DNA from: Polytrichum commune | Lineage: Eukaryota; Streptophyta; Polytrichopsida; Polytrichales; Polytrichaceae | Length of the DNA stretch: 60,000 nucleotides | NCBI GenBank assembly: GCA_950295325.1 | Contig: OX485803.1 | Coordinates: 42,425,554 to 42,485,553, forward strand | Direction: 5' to 3' | Shown here: positions 37,426 to 48,699 of the stretch, piece after piece | Position numbering within the stretch: position 1 is the first letter of the stretch | Layout: the number at the start of each line of letters is the position of its first letter | Position numbers and translations under genes: made by a program | Notes under the pieces: model-generated | Databases searched by the model: none | What the model was told of the DNA's origin: nothing | The model's input: only the letters and a program-made list of their open reading frames with translations

Positions 37426-37952
37426 GTTATAGATGTACCGGTTGAATTTGAGAAATAAATTCAAGACATTCAAAAAACTACCCATCATTTTAAATGAAAT
37501 TATGGAATATATCTCAATTTAATAAAAAAACCCGAAAGATCATAACATGTAACTAGTTAAACTTGGAAACACTAGGATATTGACTGATTATGCCCCAAAT
37601 TCAACAACCAACCTATCGAGGGCACTCTTTTGACTATTACCCTCTCAGTAGGTGTTAGCCTAGATGAAGCCAAATTGGCTTTGGCCCAGGAAAGGCAATT
37701 GGTGCATTATGTATAAGAGCATTGGTACAATCTGGACCTTACAGGATATTGCATTAAAGTACCTTGTCTTACCCTGATAGCAGGTTCCCTGCATATTTCA
37801 ACGAAATGCAAGGAGTTCTGCTCTTTCCCTAAAATTTTTCATTCAAGCATTGCAGGTAACAGGCTGACTGGGCCACATCAGTGCATTTGTATCGCGGATG
37901 TAAAAATGCAGATGCAGATGCAGGGTGAGTGGCCTTGCCCTTATGCTGTATA

Positions 37953-38922
37953 CCGTACGTTAAGGGCAGCTTCGGCGCTCTCTTGCCGAATAATTATTAA
38001 AAGTAAAAAAACAGTGTTCGGCGGGAAAAAAAAAATTACTAAAAATTTCGGCATTTAAAATAGTTTAATAATGCAATTTCGGCATACATCCAAGAAGTTA
38101 TTACCTAACGGTAAACAAGAATGTTTATTCACGATTTCACAATTTGTGTGAAGAGTTTTACAAAAGATATAAATCTTTCACGATTTTGTGAAGAGTTGAG
38201 AATGCTCTGTGCTTTATACAAGTAGAGTGGAGTTGTGTTCAACAATGCATATGGGATATGTAAAGTTTGAGGTGAAGCACCTAGTTAGACTTCATTTTTA
38301 TAACACGCATAACTTTTGCATAGAGTCTTCAAATGACATAAAATTTGTTGGAGGTGAAAGATTACTTGATTTCTAAACTTTTCTTAGAGCAACAAAATTC
38401 CAAAAAAGTTGATCTTCTATGCACAAATGAGCTCCGAAAAACTGTTATGAACGCATTTTAATTTTTTGATCTTTACATGGCTGCAATGTTTTGTCCATAT
38501 CTTTTGCATAAAGATTTATTTTGACACAAAACTTGTTGGGGGTGGAAGATTACTTGATTTCTCAACTTTTGTTAGTTGGACAAAATTCTATAAAACTTCA
38601 TCTTCTATGCTCAATTGGACTCCAAAAAATTGTGTACAACACATTTGAAAAGCCTCACTTAGAGTCTTGCCACTTCTTAACCCATATTCTTTGTGGACTA
38701 ATGTAAGTGAGCTTGATTACAAAATGAGCACCTTCTCTGCATCAGAATTCATATATGCTTCCAGTGTAAGTAAAATTCTAGTGAGAAGTTAAAATTTCTT
38801 ACTTTTCGGCAATTTTGAAAATTAATTAATTTTATATTCGGCAAAAAATGTCAATAATTTTCCAAAATTTTCGGCGTCTATTTTTAGAATTATTTTGTGC
38901 CGAAGCTGCCCTTAACGTACGG
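37953..38922. mobile_element. 970-bp DNA transposon with perfect 24-bp inverted ends
   Basis: Positions 37,953-37,976 (CCGTACGTTAAGGGCAGCTT then CGGC) and 38,899-38,922 are perfect reverse complements. Both are flanked by TA (37,951-37,952 and 38,923-38,924), consistent with a TA target duplication. TTCGGC/GCCGAA motifs recur within about 140 bp of both ends (for example near 37,971, 37,985, 38,018, 38,050, 38,086, 38,816, 38,839 and 38,870), as transposase-binding subterminal repeats do. The interior holds a ~190-bp direct duplication (38,317 and 38,507) and no transposase, so it is non-autonomous. Perfect ends suggest recent movement. It stops 266 bp before the CPN10 start codon. Confidence 0.8.
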
Positions 38923-39187
38923 TAATACACCACCAACCCTAGTGCATTTCACATGTAATCCACCCTCAGTTGTTTTTACCCATCGATTTCTTTGGGTGAT
39001 TCTGTTCGATTCTGTGGTCACTTCCGTTGCTACCATTATCGGAACTGTGGAACTGGGAGAGCTCAAGGACGAAGGCAGTTGTGGAGCTTGACACACAAAA
39101 CCGAGGGGCAACTCCGCAAGAAAGGGAAGCATTATCAGTCGCTTGTGATCCATCCGTAACTTGCTTTCGCACATTCTAGCGTTGTCG

Positions 39188-41366
39188 ATGGCCATGGCAA
39201 CCATGGCGACGTCCCTCATCACCAATGCACACCTTGCCCATCTCACCACGGCCTCTGGCTCTCGCAACCTCGCTTCCAACCGCGCTGTTGGGGGTTTATC
39301 CGCTGGTACGAGAATTCCTCCACCTATGCTAAGCTTACTTCGTTCAGCTGTGTGGGGTTTCGAGGGGTGTAGGGTTTAGGGTTTATGTGTTCACGGAGGT
39401 TGTAATGTGGAAACGTTGAGAGTCTGTTTATCCTTGCCTTGCGGAGTTCAATGGCAATGTGACCCTCGCTGATGGAATTGCCTGCATCATGGGAGTTTGT
39501 GGACTTGAAGTGGGGACTTTTGACGTGTAGGCAGCTGGAAATTAGAACTCCAAGCTCAGTCATTGAGAAATGGGTCAAATTCACCTGAACTAAATTCAGG
39601 TGAATTTGGGGTTGAATTCGCATTATGGGTAATAAAGGGTTATTTGTCTTGTCTCGATTACCGAATGTCTCTAGAATCATCCTCAGGGAAACCTATGTGG
39701 GACGTATGGCAAGCTTCTGAAATAATAGAGTTATTCTTTAACTCAATGGGACTTTTCGTTGGGAGTTGGTCCCCTATATTTTCCATAGGTTGTTTTGCAT
39801 ACGGTATCAATAATGTATATCCACTTGTGGTACATCCTCGGAGGTAATGTTTGAATTTGGATGAAGGGCAACCTTTTTTTTTGGTTCATTGAGGGCCAAA
39901 CTCATTTTAGCACCTCTTGCCATGCCAAAATGTGTTTGAAACTTAATGAACTGATGTAGAATGTCCTTCGGTTAAACCTCCACACTACCTCTAAGCATGC
40001 ATCAAAAACTTTGCTACCGAACAAGGAAGGTGTTGCATGCGAGACAACCAACTCTCATCCAAAAGTCATGTCGAGTTAGAGGATACCTCTAATGTGCTGC
40101 CGGTATGATTAGCGTGACCTGTTTTGCAAAGAACTTACAGGGTCTCATGGCAGTTGTGTCTTTTCCAGAAGATTATACCCTGGCACAACATGTTAGGATT
40201 ATATGCCTGGTTGAATTATGAGCGAGAGCGTTGCAGCACATGGAACTTTTTCAACCTTTGCAAATTGGCTACTCTTCAAGGGTTTTCTTTCCAGGGCCAC
40301 TGTTTTCTTGTCACGCGGGCAATGGTAGAACCGTCTTCTAGGATTTTCTGATGGAATAATACGAGTGACTTTCAGTGCTTTATAAACGGGGCAGAATGCC
40401 CTATAATTTGTTCTAATGTGCATCTTTTGTAAAATTAGCTCAATTTTAGTGAGTTTCTGTCCTCCTCTGTGGCAGAGTAGGACAATGTGTTTCAGAGAAT
40501 CTATACGTCTTGTTGGATACAGTTTAGGACGACTGGCCTAAACTATTGCCACAAACTCACATTGAAAATTGTGGAAGTATACTTGATGTGGTCCTTTTGA
40601 TTGGTAGCAGGTCGGAATGTATCATGTGCGTGGATGTCTAAGAGCGGTACTTTAAGAAGCATTCCGTCAGGAAGGTTGTCAATCAAGGCTATGGCAGTAA
40701 CAGAAGTTGACATATCAAAGGTTGGTTGCTGTCTCCTAGTCTGTTGGTTAACATATACCAGTTGGTTAGGGATTGCCAGTGATGTTCAATGTGCTCATGG
40801 AGTCAAACATGCCTTTATCCTCTCCAGTGATGAAACTAAAGCAATGCAAGTTTGGTTATTTTGATGGACATAGACACTGAAGGTTCTTGACAGTGGGTTC
40901 TCTTGGCATGAACAGATCGTGCCGCAGGCGGATAGAGTACTGGTGCGCCTCGAAAAGCTAGCTGATGTAAGTTACCAATTCATAGATGTTATCCCTTATG
41001 TCTTCTTGTGGGAGCTTAACCTGAATCTACGGATCGCTATTGATATTCCTGTACTAAGCTGCCAGACCTGTGGCTAAACCTCTATTTTTGACGCACACGC
41101 TGTCTCAATAACTGCCCTCCTTTCCTGAAAGAAGTGATCATGTTCTAAAAGCGTCTTCAACAATCGCTGTATAATTATCTTCTCAAGAATTGGCTTTCAA
41201 GGTTTTGTACTCTTCCCACCCGCAAAACCCAAATCTTAGCCACGCCTTTATTGCTGACATTAATTGAGAGAGAGAAGCAACCCTTTAAACCCTTGTCCAC
41301 TCTTGATTTTTGAGTGACTCCGGATTTTAGAGAGTTGTCTCTTCCTCACTAATTGATGGCCAATGA

Positions 41367-41401
<35 letters not shown>

Positions 41402-42965
41402 GACTTTATGGATAGGATGGGCATGTGGCATTTGGCCAAACAACTTTGGAAGAAGATCATCAAGAAAATCATTTTACGGTGAGCTTAGAAGTTGCTCTAA
41501 GATCTTTGGGCTAATTGGTGAGTGCTAACTTCATGTGGGTTCTATCTGCATGTGGTGTATGCAAATTGAGCATCTTGTCACTGGCAATGTAATGCAATTA
41601 TTTTGGCTGACAAGTGACAATAAATAAGCAACTAAGTATCTGATATCTTGACCACTGTATGCAGCAATCTTCAGGAGGAGTGCTACTCCCTCCAGCATCT
41701 GTGAAATTTGAGCGTTACTTAGTTGGCGAGGTATCCTTATGTACCCTCACAGTATGTCTGAAAGAAAATCTGTTTGACAAGGTCGAAGAAGAAATTTAAG
41801 TTCAGCTATTCATTTCAGGGCCTACTGAGGACCATAACAAGTGGGGACCAGAATGAACTGTGCAGAAACTTCTAGAGTCATGGAAGGTGATCATTTGATT
41901 AGAGTATCAACCAAGGAATTTGGAAGATCATTGTTTTCTGTGTTGGTAAATTTCTTTTGACAACTAACAATATGTCCCGTAGATAGTCCATGTATATTTA
42001 TTATTATGTTTCAACTATGAGCTGCTTCAGAGTGCTGATATCTATAGTTTTCTTCTTTGCTCAGAAATCAAAGTCCTCTTCATTCACATTGAATGTTGGC
42101 TCCTGCAGGTTATTGCAGCTGGAACAGAGGTTGCGAATGTAGGGAAGGGCCAGAAGGTATGTATTGGAAACCTAAAGGGCACCGTACACTGGAGCTTGAG
42201 GGCCTGTGACCATTGAAATCTAAAATGTTTCACTGGTAGAAATGCGAAGACCATCCCACTTCTCTTCATACTAGAGCCTAAGGGGCCAGGAAAGTTTGAA
42301 TGGATGAAGTACCTATCCGGAGTCCTACATGGCATCCAGTGGATAGTGTTTCATGGTTTTCCAGATTTTGTGTCAAGCCCACCTCAAAGAAGTGGGAGAC
42401 CATGACACTTTGAAATCTCACAACCCTTGTTTTATTATAACTTATTGTGTAGAAGGGCCCACATGCATAGGATGGTAAGAAAATAGCATTTGGTTGAGAG
42501 CCCTGTGACATATTTCAGAAGCTCAATTCTTCTGTGTGACATGCATCACTGAGAACTGATAGATTCATCATGGAGAGGTGGAAGTGTAGTGTTACCATGC
42601 TTAGTTCATTAAAGTTCTAAGGAACTCATGCAGAATTCAACAATGTGTATTTAGGTGAGTTGTGCTTAGGATTCAGTTGAGACACTATTACTCGTAGGTT
42701 GTGGGATCTAACATGATTTTGGTTGGCTCATGCTATGCAGGTAATGTTTTCAGACATGAGTGCATATGAGGTAAAGTTTCTACACTTTATTGTGCTAATT
42801 TCTAATTCAGGGTTATGGAGGATTTTGCAGTCAGACTTCCCTGGATCCTATATTACGTTGAGAGTGATATTTAATTATTTTATTCCTTTTTGACAGGTCA
42901 ATTTGGGGACGGACGACAGGCTCTGCTTCTGCCGGTGTGATGATTTGTTAGCTGTTGTTCAGTGA
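39188..42965 (+). CDS. CPN10: Plastid chaperonin 10 (GroES-like co-chaperonin)
   Basis: Heptameric lid for the Cpn60 chaperonin that folds proteins in the plastid stroma. Seven exons give 163 aa: 39188-39305, 40611-40720, 40916-40966, 41665-41730, 42109-42156, 42741-42770, 42897-42965; all junction phases agree. Residues 1 to ~70 are Ala/Ser/Thr/Arg-rich with few acids, a typical chloroplast transit peptide. The single GroES domain (77-163) starts IVPQADRVLVRLEKLAD. It carries the mobile loop QSSGGVLLPPASVKFERYLV, then FSDMSAYEVNLGTDDRLCFC and DDLLAVVQ. This matches plastid Cpn10 rather than the double-domain Cpn20. Exon 3 could start at 40,878, adding 13 in-frame residues; the shorter form fits the family. 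Exon 6 is only 30 nt. A young transposon lies in the proximal promoter and a telo-box in intron 1. Convergent with ALMT. Confidence 0.95.
39371..39385 (+). promoter_or_regulatory. Telo-box (AGGGTTTAGGGTTTA) in CPN10 intron 1
   Basis: Two telomere-like TTTAGGG units 65 bp inside intron 1. Such telo-boxes are known near the 5' ends of many plant genes of the translation and housekeeping type. A regulatory role here is inferred only from sequence and position. Confidence 0.4.
39732..40092 (+). repeat. Intron-resident repeat, copy in CPN10 intron 1
   Basis: About 360 bp, clearly similar to 44,496-44,850 in ALMT intron 4. Shared blocks in order: TCAATGGGAC.TTT, GGGAGTTGGTCC/TAGGAGTTGGTCC, GGTTGTTTTGCA, CTCGGAGGTA.TGTTTGA, TTTTAGCACCTCTTG, CAAGCATGCA, and AAAAGTCATGT.GAGTTAGAG at the right end. 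Class unknown; no ORF. Confidence 0.7.
41369..41398. repeat. (AT)n microsatellite in CPN10 intron 3
   Basis: Uninterrupted AT run of about 30 bp. Confidence 0.9.
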
Positions 42966-43983
42966 CTCAAAGGTTGATCCGTAAAGAATGAGCTAGTGGC
43001 TGACTTGCACTCAATATTTCCGTTACATTAAGCACTTTACAACTGCACAGGAATTAGTTCTGCCAGTTTCTCTTCATATACAGAAGATATCATTTTTCCA
43101 ATGCTATGTGTGGCCAAGAATTGTCTTTGTATGAAGTGGATGACAGTAATGATATGTCCAATGATCCTAGCATAACAAGTACTGGACAGGAACAAAGCTT
43201 ATGATGATGCTATCCGCCAACATATTGAACAACACCCCTATATTACCCCTCAGTTTTTAGCTAATTGTGCTCACTATTTGTTTTCAAATTTAAGATTTTT
43301 AAAATGAGAACAGAAAGTTGGAAAAGTTGGCAGCACCTGATGAGGATCCGCTTGAAGTCCACCTAGAGTTGGCGAATCCACAATAGACTTGATTTTGTGC
43401 ATGAGACTTTCTGAATGTGTGCATAATCTTAAGCTTTATCCCACCTAGAAGGTGACCTTGAATTCAAGTAATACAAAAATAGCTGTGCATAAACAACGTG
43501 CTTCTTGTTCCCATCAAGGAGCCACACTCTTCCTCATCTTTATCTACAATGCTGTAGGACATTTTCCACTCATAGCAAAACATGGAAGGTACACACAAAA
43601 AGCAGCTTCATCTTTCTACTGGTCTTCTGTCTTCAAATAATGCACATAATCTCGTCTTATGCAATCCAGTCTAAGATCCTGTAATTAGGCTACATGAAAC
43701 CTCTGTACGTGCAGGTTTGTGTCAAGTGATAATCTGCAGACAAACTGGCCTCCTTCTGCACTGTAGCACAGTTTAGCATACTGAAACCTTTTGCATGGAG
43801 TTGTATACAGTGGGCATCATCAGGTAGTATTGTTGATGTCACAAGTTGAGGCCACTGCCATCTGGCAATCTGATAGATGCTGCAGAGTAATCATGCTTCC
43901 TTAGGTCCAAAGTTCTGTAGGCAAAAAAACATGGGAGAAGAGAATTTGCACAAAACCCCTCAAGAACTTTGGTTCAAGGATAT
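42966..43983. other. Convergent 3' spacer between CPN10 and ALMT
   Basis: About 1 kb between two stop codons facing each other. It should hold both 3' untranslated regions. No other gene is recognised. Confidence 0.6.
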
Positions 43984-46900
43984 TCAGAGAGTGCCAAATG
44001 CTGAAACAAACTCCTTTGAAGGCTTGGAGTCTTCAGGTGAATGCTTGTCAAAGTGGGCCTTGTCAGCTAGCTCATCAATGACGTGTACGACATACTTAGC
44101 CTTGGCTGCAACTTCAATGAGAAGTGCTGCAAACTTAAGGAGAGAGAGAGCTGCCAAGCGTTGAACTGTGGTCTCCCAGTGGTCCCCTATTGATCCTCTT
44201 CTTTTCAAGAATTCTCCTGCCCGCCCCTCCAATGTGGGCATTCTCTCTCCAATTATCTTCTCCCTTTCCTGCTGCTCTTCACACCTGTGCCATCACCATT
44301 CAACAAGCATGATTGAGCTCACAACCATCATCACTATCTGCCACCCTTTTTCCAATTGTCACAAAAAAGTTACAACTGCTTTGGGGGGCTATTCCAAACA
44401 GCACTAGCAAACTATCAGAAGATGAAATCTTCGTGACTCAAGGCGCTTTGCATCATAGAAAAATCAAAAGAAACATCTCTACATATCAGTAATATCCTTT
44501 AAGTCAATGGGACGTTTTGTTAGGAGTTGGTCCTTTAAAATATTCCATTGGTTGTTTTGCAGACAATATCAATAACTTCTTTCCACATGTGGTGCATGCT
44601 CGGAGGTAGTGTTTGATTTTGGATGGAAGAGCAACCTATTTCGGTTCATTGAGAGCCAAACTCGTTTTAGCACCTCTTGGGATGCCAAATAAAGTTTGAC
44701 CATCAATGAACCGATAAGAGCATTCTTTGTTCAAACCTTGACATTACCTCCAAGCATGCACTAAAAACTTACCAAACATGGGAGGTGGTGTAAGTTACAC
44801 AAAACAACCAACTCTGTACGAAAAGTCATGTTGAGTTAGAGGATAAATTCATTAAGAACCTTTTATTGCAGTGCTCTCTATACTACTTGGTTCAGCAACA
44901 ATATTTCCAAAAAATGTAACTGTATGTATGTATTATATATATATATATATGAAAGAGAACAGAGGGAAGTGATAACTTGAGAAAAGCACAATCTTACATT
45001 TCATGTAGTAGTTCAGGCTGGCTCATATCCATTGCATCAGGGAGCAGATCCGTTTCATCGATGCTACTTGTCACATATGATTCATTGTCACTGGATTCAG
45101 ACAACATGCTCCGCGCCTCCAGTACCTCTTTCAAGAAACCCTCAGTTCGTTTGTTTAAAGTATTGTGAGGTGCAGTTGGGCAAGGAGCACCTTGCAATAG
45201 CACATCAGCATACTTGGAAATGTTGTGCTGCAGCAATAGAGCAACCTCCTCGGTTCTCTCAAGAATTTGACGTGTGTCATGTTGTTTCATAGTGTGCATA
45301 GTTTTGCCTACTGCACGTAAGACCCTGTACAATCAATTCATTCATCCCAAACTTTCAGAATGATTTTACATGAGCTCATGCCATAATTTAGGTGAGCATT
45401 TGAGGAGTACTATTTAGCAATAAACTAAACCACACCTGAAATCTGAAACACCATCATCATCAGCAAGGATGAGGGCAAGGCGAGGTGAGCTCACTCTGCA
45501 CATTCTTTCCCAAGTGCCATAAATTCTGTTTGGAACATGTAGCGTAGATGCAAGGGTGCTTGTATCTCTGCTCTCAGGCACGAATCCAGCGCTACAACAT
45601 CATAGAGTGTGACCCGTAAGTTGTGCGTGACGTCATTATATAGATACCAAGGGTATCGCAAGAAGAACTTGCCATGTGGTGGCTCAAACTTGGCTGCTGT
45701 CAACTGCACATCAGAGAACAAATCAATTAGGGTAAGTGGGTCTTCAACGGATACTTTTAGCTTTGCACCCACTTCTCGTAGGATATGAGACACAAAATTA
45801 GTGCAAGATAATAAGCAAATCAAATCGTGCCAGTAGCCATTTTCCTCAATTTTTGGAGCTCACATGAATATCTTGTTCAGTATCAAAGTGTAGATTCTTA
45901 TTCTTGTTAAATGATCATGTAGCAGCCCCCTCCCCACCATGTTGACAATTGAGACTAGAATGATTAACAAAGGGGGAAGACTCACCAGCTTCTCCACCTC
46001 AGAATCAGCAGCCATGATTTCATGAAAGCAGGCATGAAGCTCATCATTTCCGGTATGATTTATCATATCAGGCAGTTGTTGCAAAACTGTGCCCTGACAG
46101 TACTCCAAAACACATCGCTCCATCACATTGCCAGCTCGCTCGAAGTTGGCTCCTATAAGGTTGTTCACGTTGTTCCCAGCAAAATTAGGGAGAAGGGCAA
46201 TATTTACAACAGATGCAACAACAAATCCGAATCCAATCAAGGCGAGGCGAATGAGCGGCAGCTGTATCCTTTGATCAGTCTTGGAGAGGATAAGGAGGTG
46301 GAAGGTGATCATCGACATGACGACTGCGTAGTTCCATCGATCCTTGAATGGCCGCCGGAACTTGAACATGGTAGGAATGGCTCCTCCGAGGAATGTGCAG
46401 ATGAGGAGAAAGTAACTCTGAAACCACCCCATTTGATCGCCTGCTAAATCAACGAGTATTGCCAATACTGCCGCCAACAGTGTCCCCAGGGTCCTATTCA
46501 ACCCTGCACATCCAAAAACTGGCATCTTACGTCAAACCCTCATATTCTTCTGGTAGTGGGCACTCTCCCTGTCACATTCGACATCTGAGACAAGCGTTCC
46601 AATTTAAACAAACTTTTCAAGAGCAACAGCAGAAATCCATTTCGCAAAGTGAGGGCGCAATTCGTGGATTCTAATCCAAAAACTGGTATCCTATGTCAAA
46701 CCCTCATGTTTTTTCTGGATTTGCACTCTCCCCGTCACAGTCAACATCTTGAGACAGGCAAACGACTCCGAGCAACAGCAGGAAGCCATTTGGCAAAGTG
46801 AGGGTGCACGTTGCATACTAATCCAAAAACTGGCATCCTATGACAAACCCTCCAGTTCTTCTGGAAATGCACTCTCCTCGCCACATTCAATATCTGAGAC

Positions 46901-47587
46901 GAGCACTTTCCGACTTGAACAATTTACTCCGAGCAACAGCAGGAAGCCATTTGGCGAAATGAAAGTGCATTTCATGCATTCCAATCCAAAATCTGGCATC
47001 CTATGGCAAACCCTCATGTTCTTCTGGAGATGCACACTCTCCCCGCCACATTCAAAATTTGAGACAAATACATGCCAATTTGAGCAAACTACACAGAACA
47101 ACAGCAGGAATCCATTTGGCAAAGTGATGCATTTCGTGTATTCTAATTTACCTTTGCTGAAGGTGAGTCCCACATTGGCCTCCAACACAATGTCGACAGT
47201 GATGACCGCCCACATGCCATTCTTGTTGAACACACTGAGGAAGCCTGGCGCGAAGCACAAGAGGCCTGCAATCATAGCTGCCAAGCCTGCTTTGATAGGC
47301 AAGGTGGAGTTGCTCTTGTACTGCTCCAGCTCTTTCAGTTTCCCATATGGCCACAACAAAATCCCCCAGCCCCACGCGGCTCTAGATCGCTGCTCCCGTT
47401 TCTTCAACTTCATCTTGAGAAGCAGCGATCGCGTGCGGGCATAGCTGAGCCCCGTGTGCGAGGCCGCCGCTGCCAGAAGTCCGTGCCTGCCATCGCGTAG
47501 TCTCCGCAACAAACTCCTGCGCTCTTTCTCGTACTGGCTGTTCTGAGCTAAGAACGGCTCCGAGAGCTGCACCGGGTCGTCCTCCAT
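43984..47587 (-). CDS. ALMT-family anion channel
   Basis: Aluminium-activated malate transporter family: anion channels of the plasma or vacuolar membrane, mostly for malate, chloride or nitrate. Five minus-strand exons give 596 aa: 47587-47152, 46503-45986, 45703-45495, 45324-44998, 44284-43984; phases agree and all introns are GT-AG. After a basic cytosolic N terminus come about six membrane segments: ~97-120 (LPIKAGLAAMIAGLLCFAPG), 124-143 (GMWAVITVDIVLEANVGLTF), 151-167, 176-195, 205-221 and 231-252. GLNRTLGTLLA follows the second, as in the family. The soluble half contains FEPPHGKFFLRYPW (324-337), the family's W-E-P block with Phe for Trp, and late helices LLIEVAAKAKYVVHVIDELA. The start is the Met of MEDDPVQL. 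Intron 1 is a tandem array. Transported ion and membrane cannot be told from sequence. Confidence 0.93.
44496..44850 (+). repeat. Intron-resident repeat, copy in ALMT intron 4
   Basis: Second copy of the ~355-bp repeat also found at 39,732-40,092. It is in the same plus-strand orientation, hence sense in CPN10 but antisense relative to ALMT transcription. Confidence 0.7.
46511..47150 (-). repeat. Four tandem ~160-bp units filling ALMT intron 1
   Basis: On the plus strand, units begin at TCCAAAAACTGG(C/T)ATC: 46,511 (164 bp), 46,675 (147 bp), 46,822 (163 bp) and 46,985 (~166 bp). Each contains CAAACCCTC, TTCTGG, CACTCTCC.CG.CACA, GAGACA, CAACAGCAGGAA.CCATTT and a near-identical end. Together they cover 640 of the 648 intron bases. 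Confidence 0.9.
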
Positions 47588-47926
47588 GGAGATTGCAAAC
47601 TCTTTCTTCCAAATGCCGATCAAAGTTGGAGTGAATTCGAAGAGTCTAATTAAGTTAGCTCAATCACCAAAAGGTCTCACCAAATGACCTTGTACATTCT
47701 AGATGAGGAACTTAAGCTTTAGAGTAGATGCATGAACAACCAAGTGGATTGATGATGTTCTAGTTATATCTTAACACGATGAAGTGTCATTAACAGACTA
47801 CAAATGCAAGACTTCTTACATATGGAAAAAAAATAGGGCTCGGGGGTGAGATCGAGAAAGATCATGCATCAGAATAAGTGACATCCTTCTCTAAAGTTAA
47901 GTGGAGAGCCATTCTCATCACATCAC

Positions 47927-47928
<2 letters not shown>

Positions 47929-47969
<41 letters not shown>
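47929..47969. repeat. 41-bp (CT)n tract upstream of ALMT
   Basis: Uninterrupted CT dinucleotides about 340 bp upstream of the ALMT start, reading as GA repeats on the gene's strand. Such tracts are frequent in plant promoters and leaders and could be regulatory, but this is only positional inference. Confidence 0.8.
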
Positions 47970-47971
<2 letters not shown>

Positions 47972-48473
47972 GCAGAACTCCTGCTTTCCGCACAATCAAT
48001 CGTCGGCACAGCTTTCAGAACTCATGTTGGAAATCCAGAAAAGAGCGCTGGGGTTAAATATCGTGTGGTCGTATTCATGATGTGTGGATGTGTGGGAAAT
48101 TGAAAGGGAGATGCCATTGGCGAGCTGCCTTTAATTGTTGAGGGCGATGGAGGAAGAGAATCTGGAGGCGCTTGGCAAAGAGCATAAACCTGCGGTGGGG
48201 TCCATCGCAGTGAATTCCTACACTCAACCGCTCTTTGAATTTTGAAGCCCTGGGCTGCCTGTAGTAGGCTGAAAGAAATCAATCAATACAGGAAGAGAAG
48301 CTTCCTCACTGAGAACCTCATCAAGGTGACGAAAGATTACTTGGTGGGAGCCTGTGCGGCCGTCGTGCCTGGCGACCTCCTCAGCGTGACGCAAATGATG
48401 CAGCTCAGTGGGCCATCCGTGAGCGCCCCAGTGACACGAGTGGACCATACCACAGCGTACGAAGGAAACCTAC

Positions 48474-48678
48474 CGAAAGCAAGATATGGTTGATAGGCTC
48501 GATGCTCCCCGTCTGGATACTGCTTGTTGTAGTTGTAAAACGTCGTCCATGTGGACTCGACCAGGTTTTCCAATTTCTCCCGCGTGAAATTCTTCTTCAC
48601 GAAAGACGGCAATTCCTTCACCCTCAACTTCCCAAATTGCTTCCAACTTTCTGCCATCCTCCTCGGCTCTCCCGCCAT
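48474..48678 (-). CDS. Possible small gene, first exon, unknown function
   Basis: A minus-strand frame with an ATG at 48,678 (or 48,657) encodes MAGEPRRMAESWKQFGKLRV, then KELPSFVKKNFTREKLENLV and a Tyr-rich WTTFYNYNKQYPDGEHRAYQ. It reaches a plausible donor (TTTCG then GTAGGT) at 48,473. Basic, amphipathic and coding-like, but I do not recognise a family. Two downstream acceptors, after 48,354 (GCACAG) and 48,263 (CTACAG), would give short in-frame second exons ending at TGA near 48,240. It lies about 0.9 kb upstream of ALMT on the same strand. It could be an independent small gene or chance. Confidence 0.35.
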
Positions 48679-48699
48679 GTGTCGCCTCTTTATTGAATT

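Noticed and set aside
39188-42965. Plastid co-chaperonin Cpn20
   Set aside because: Cpn20 has two tandem GroES domains; only one is encoded before the stop, with the Cpn10-type ending.
46838-47151. ALMT exon 1 extended through the open frame to 46,838
   Set aside because: The extension is repeat-array sequence lacking ALMT features; the GT donor at 47,151 joins in phase to GLNRTLGTLL as in the family.
48242-48493. Plus-strand 83-codon ORF near 48.3 kb
   Set aside because: It overlaps the minus-strand candidate exon and its possible introns; no domain or splice context supports it.
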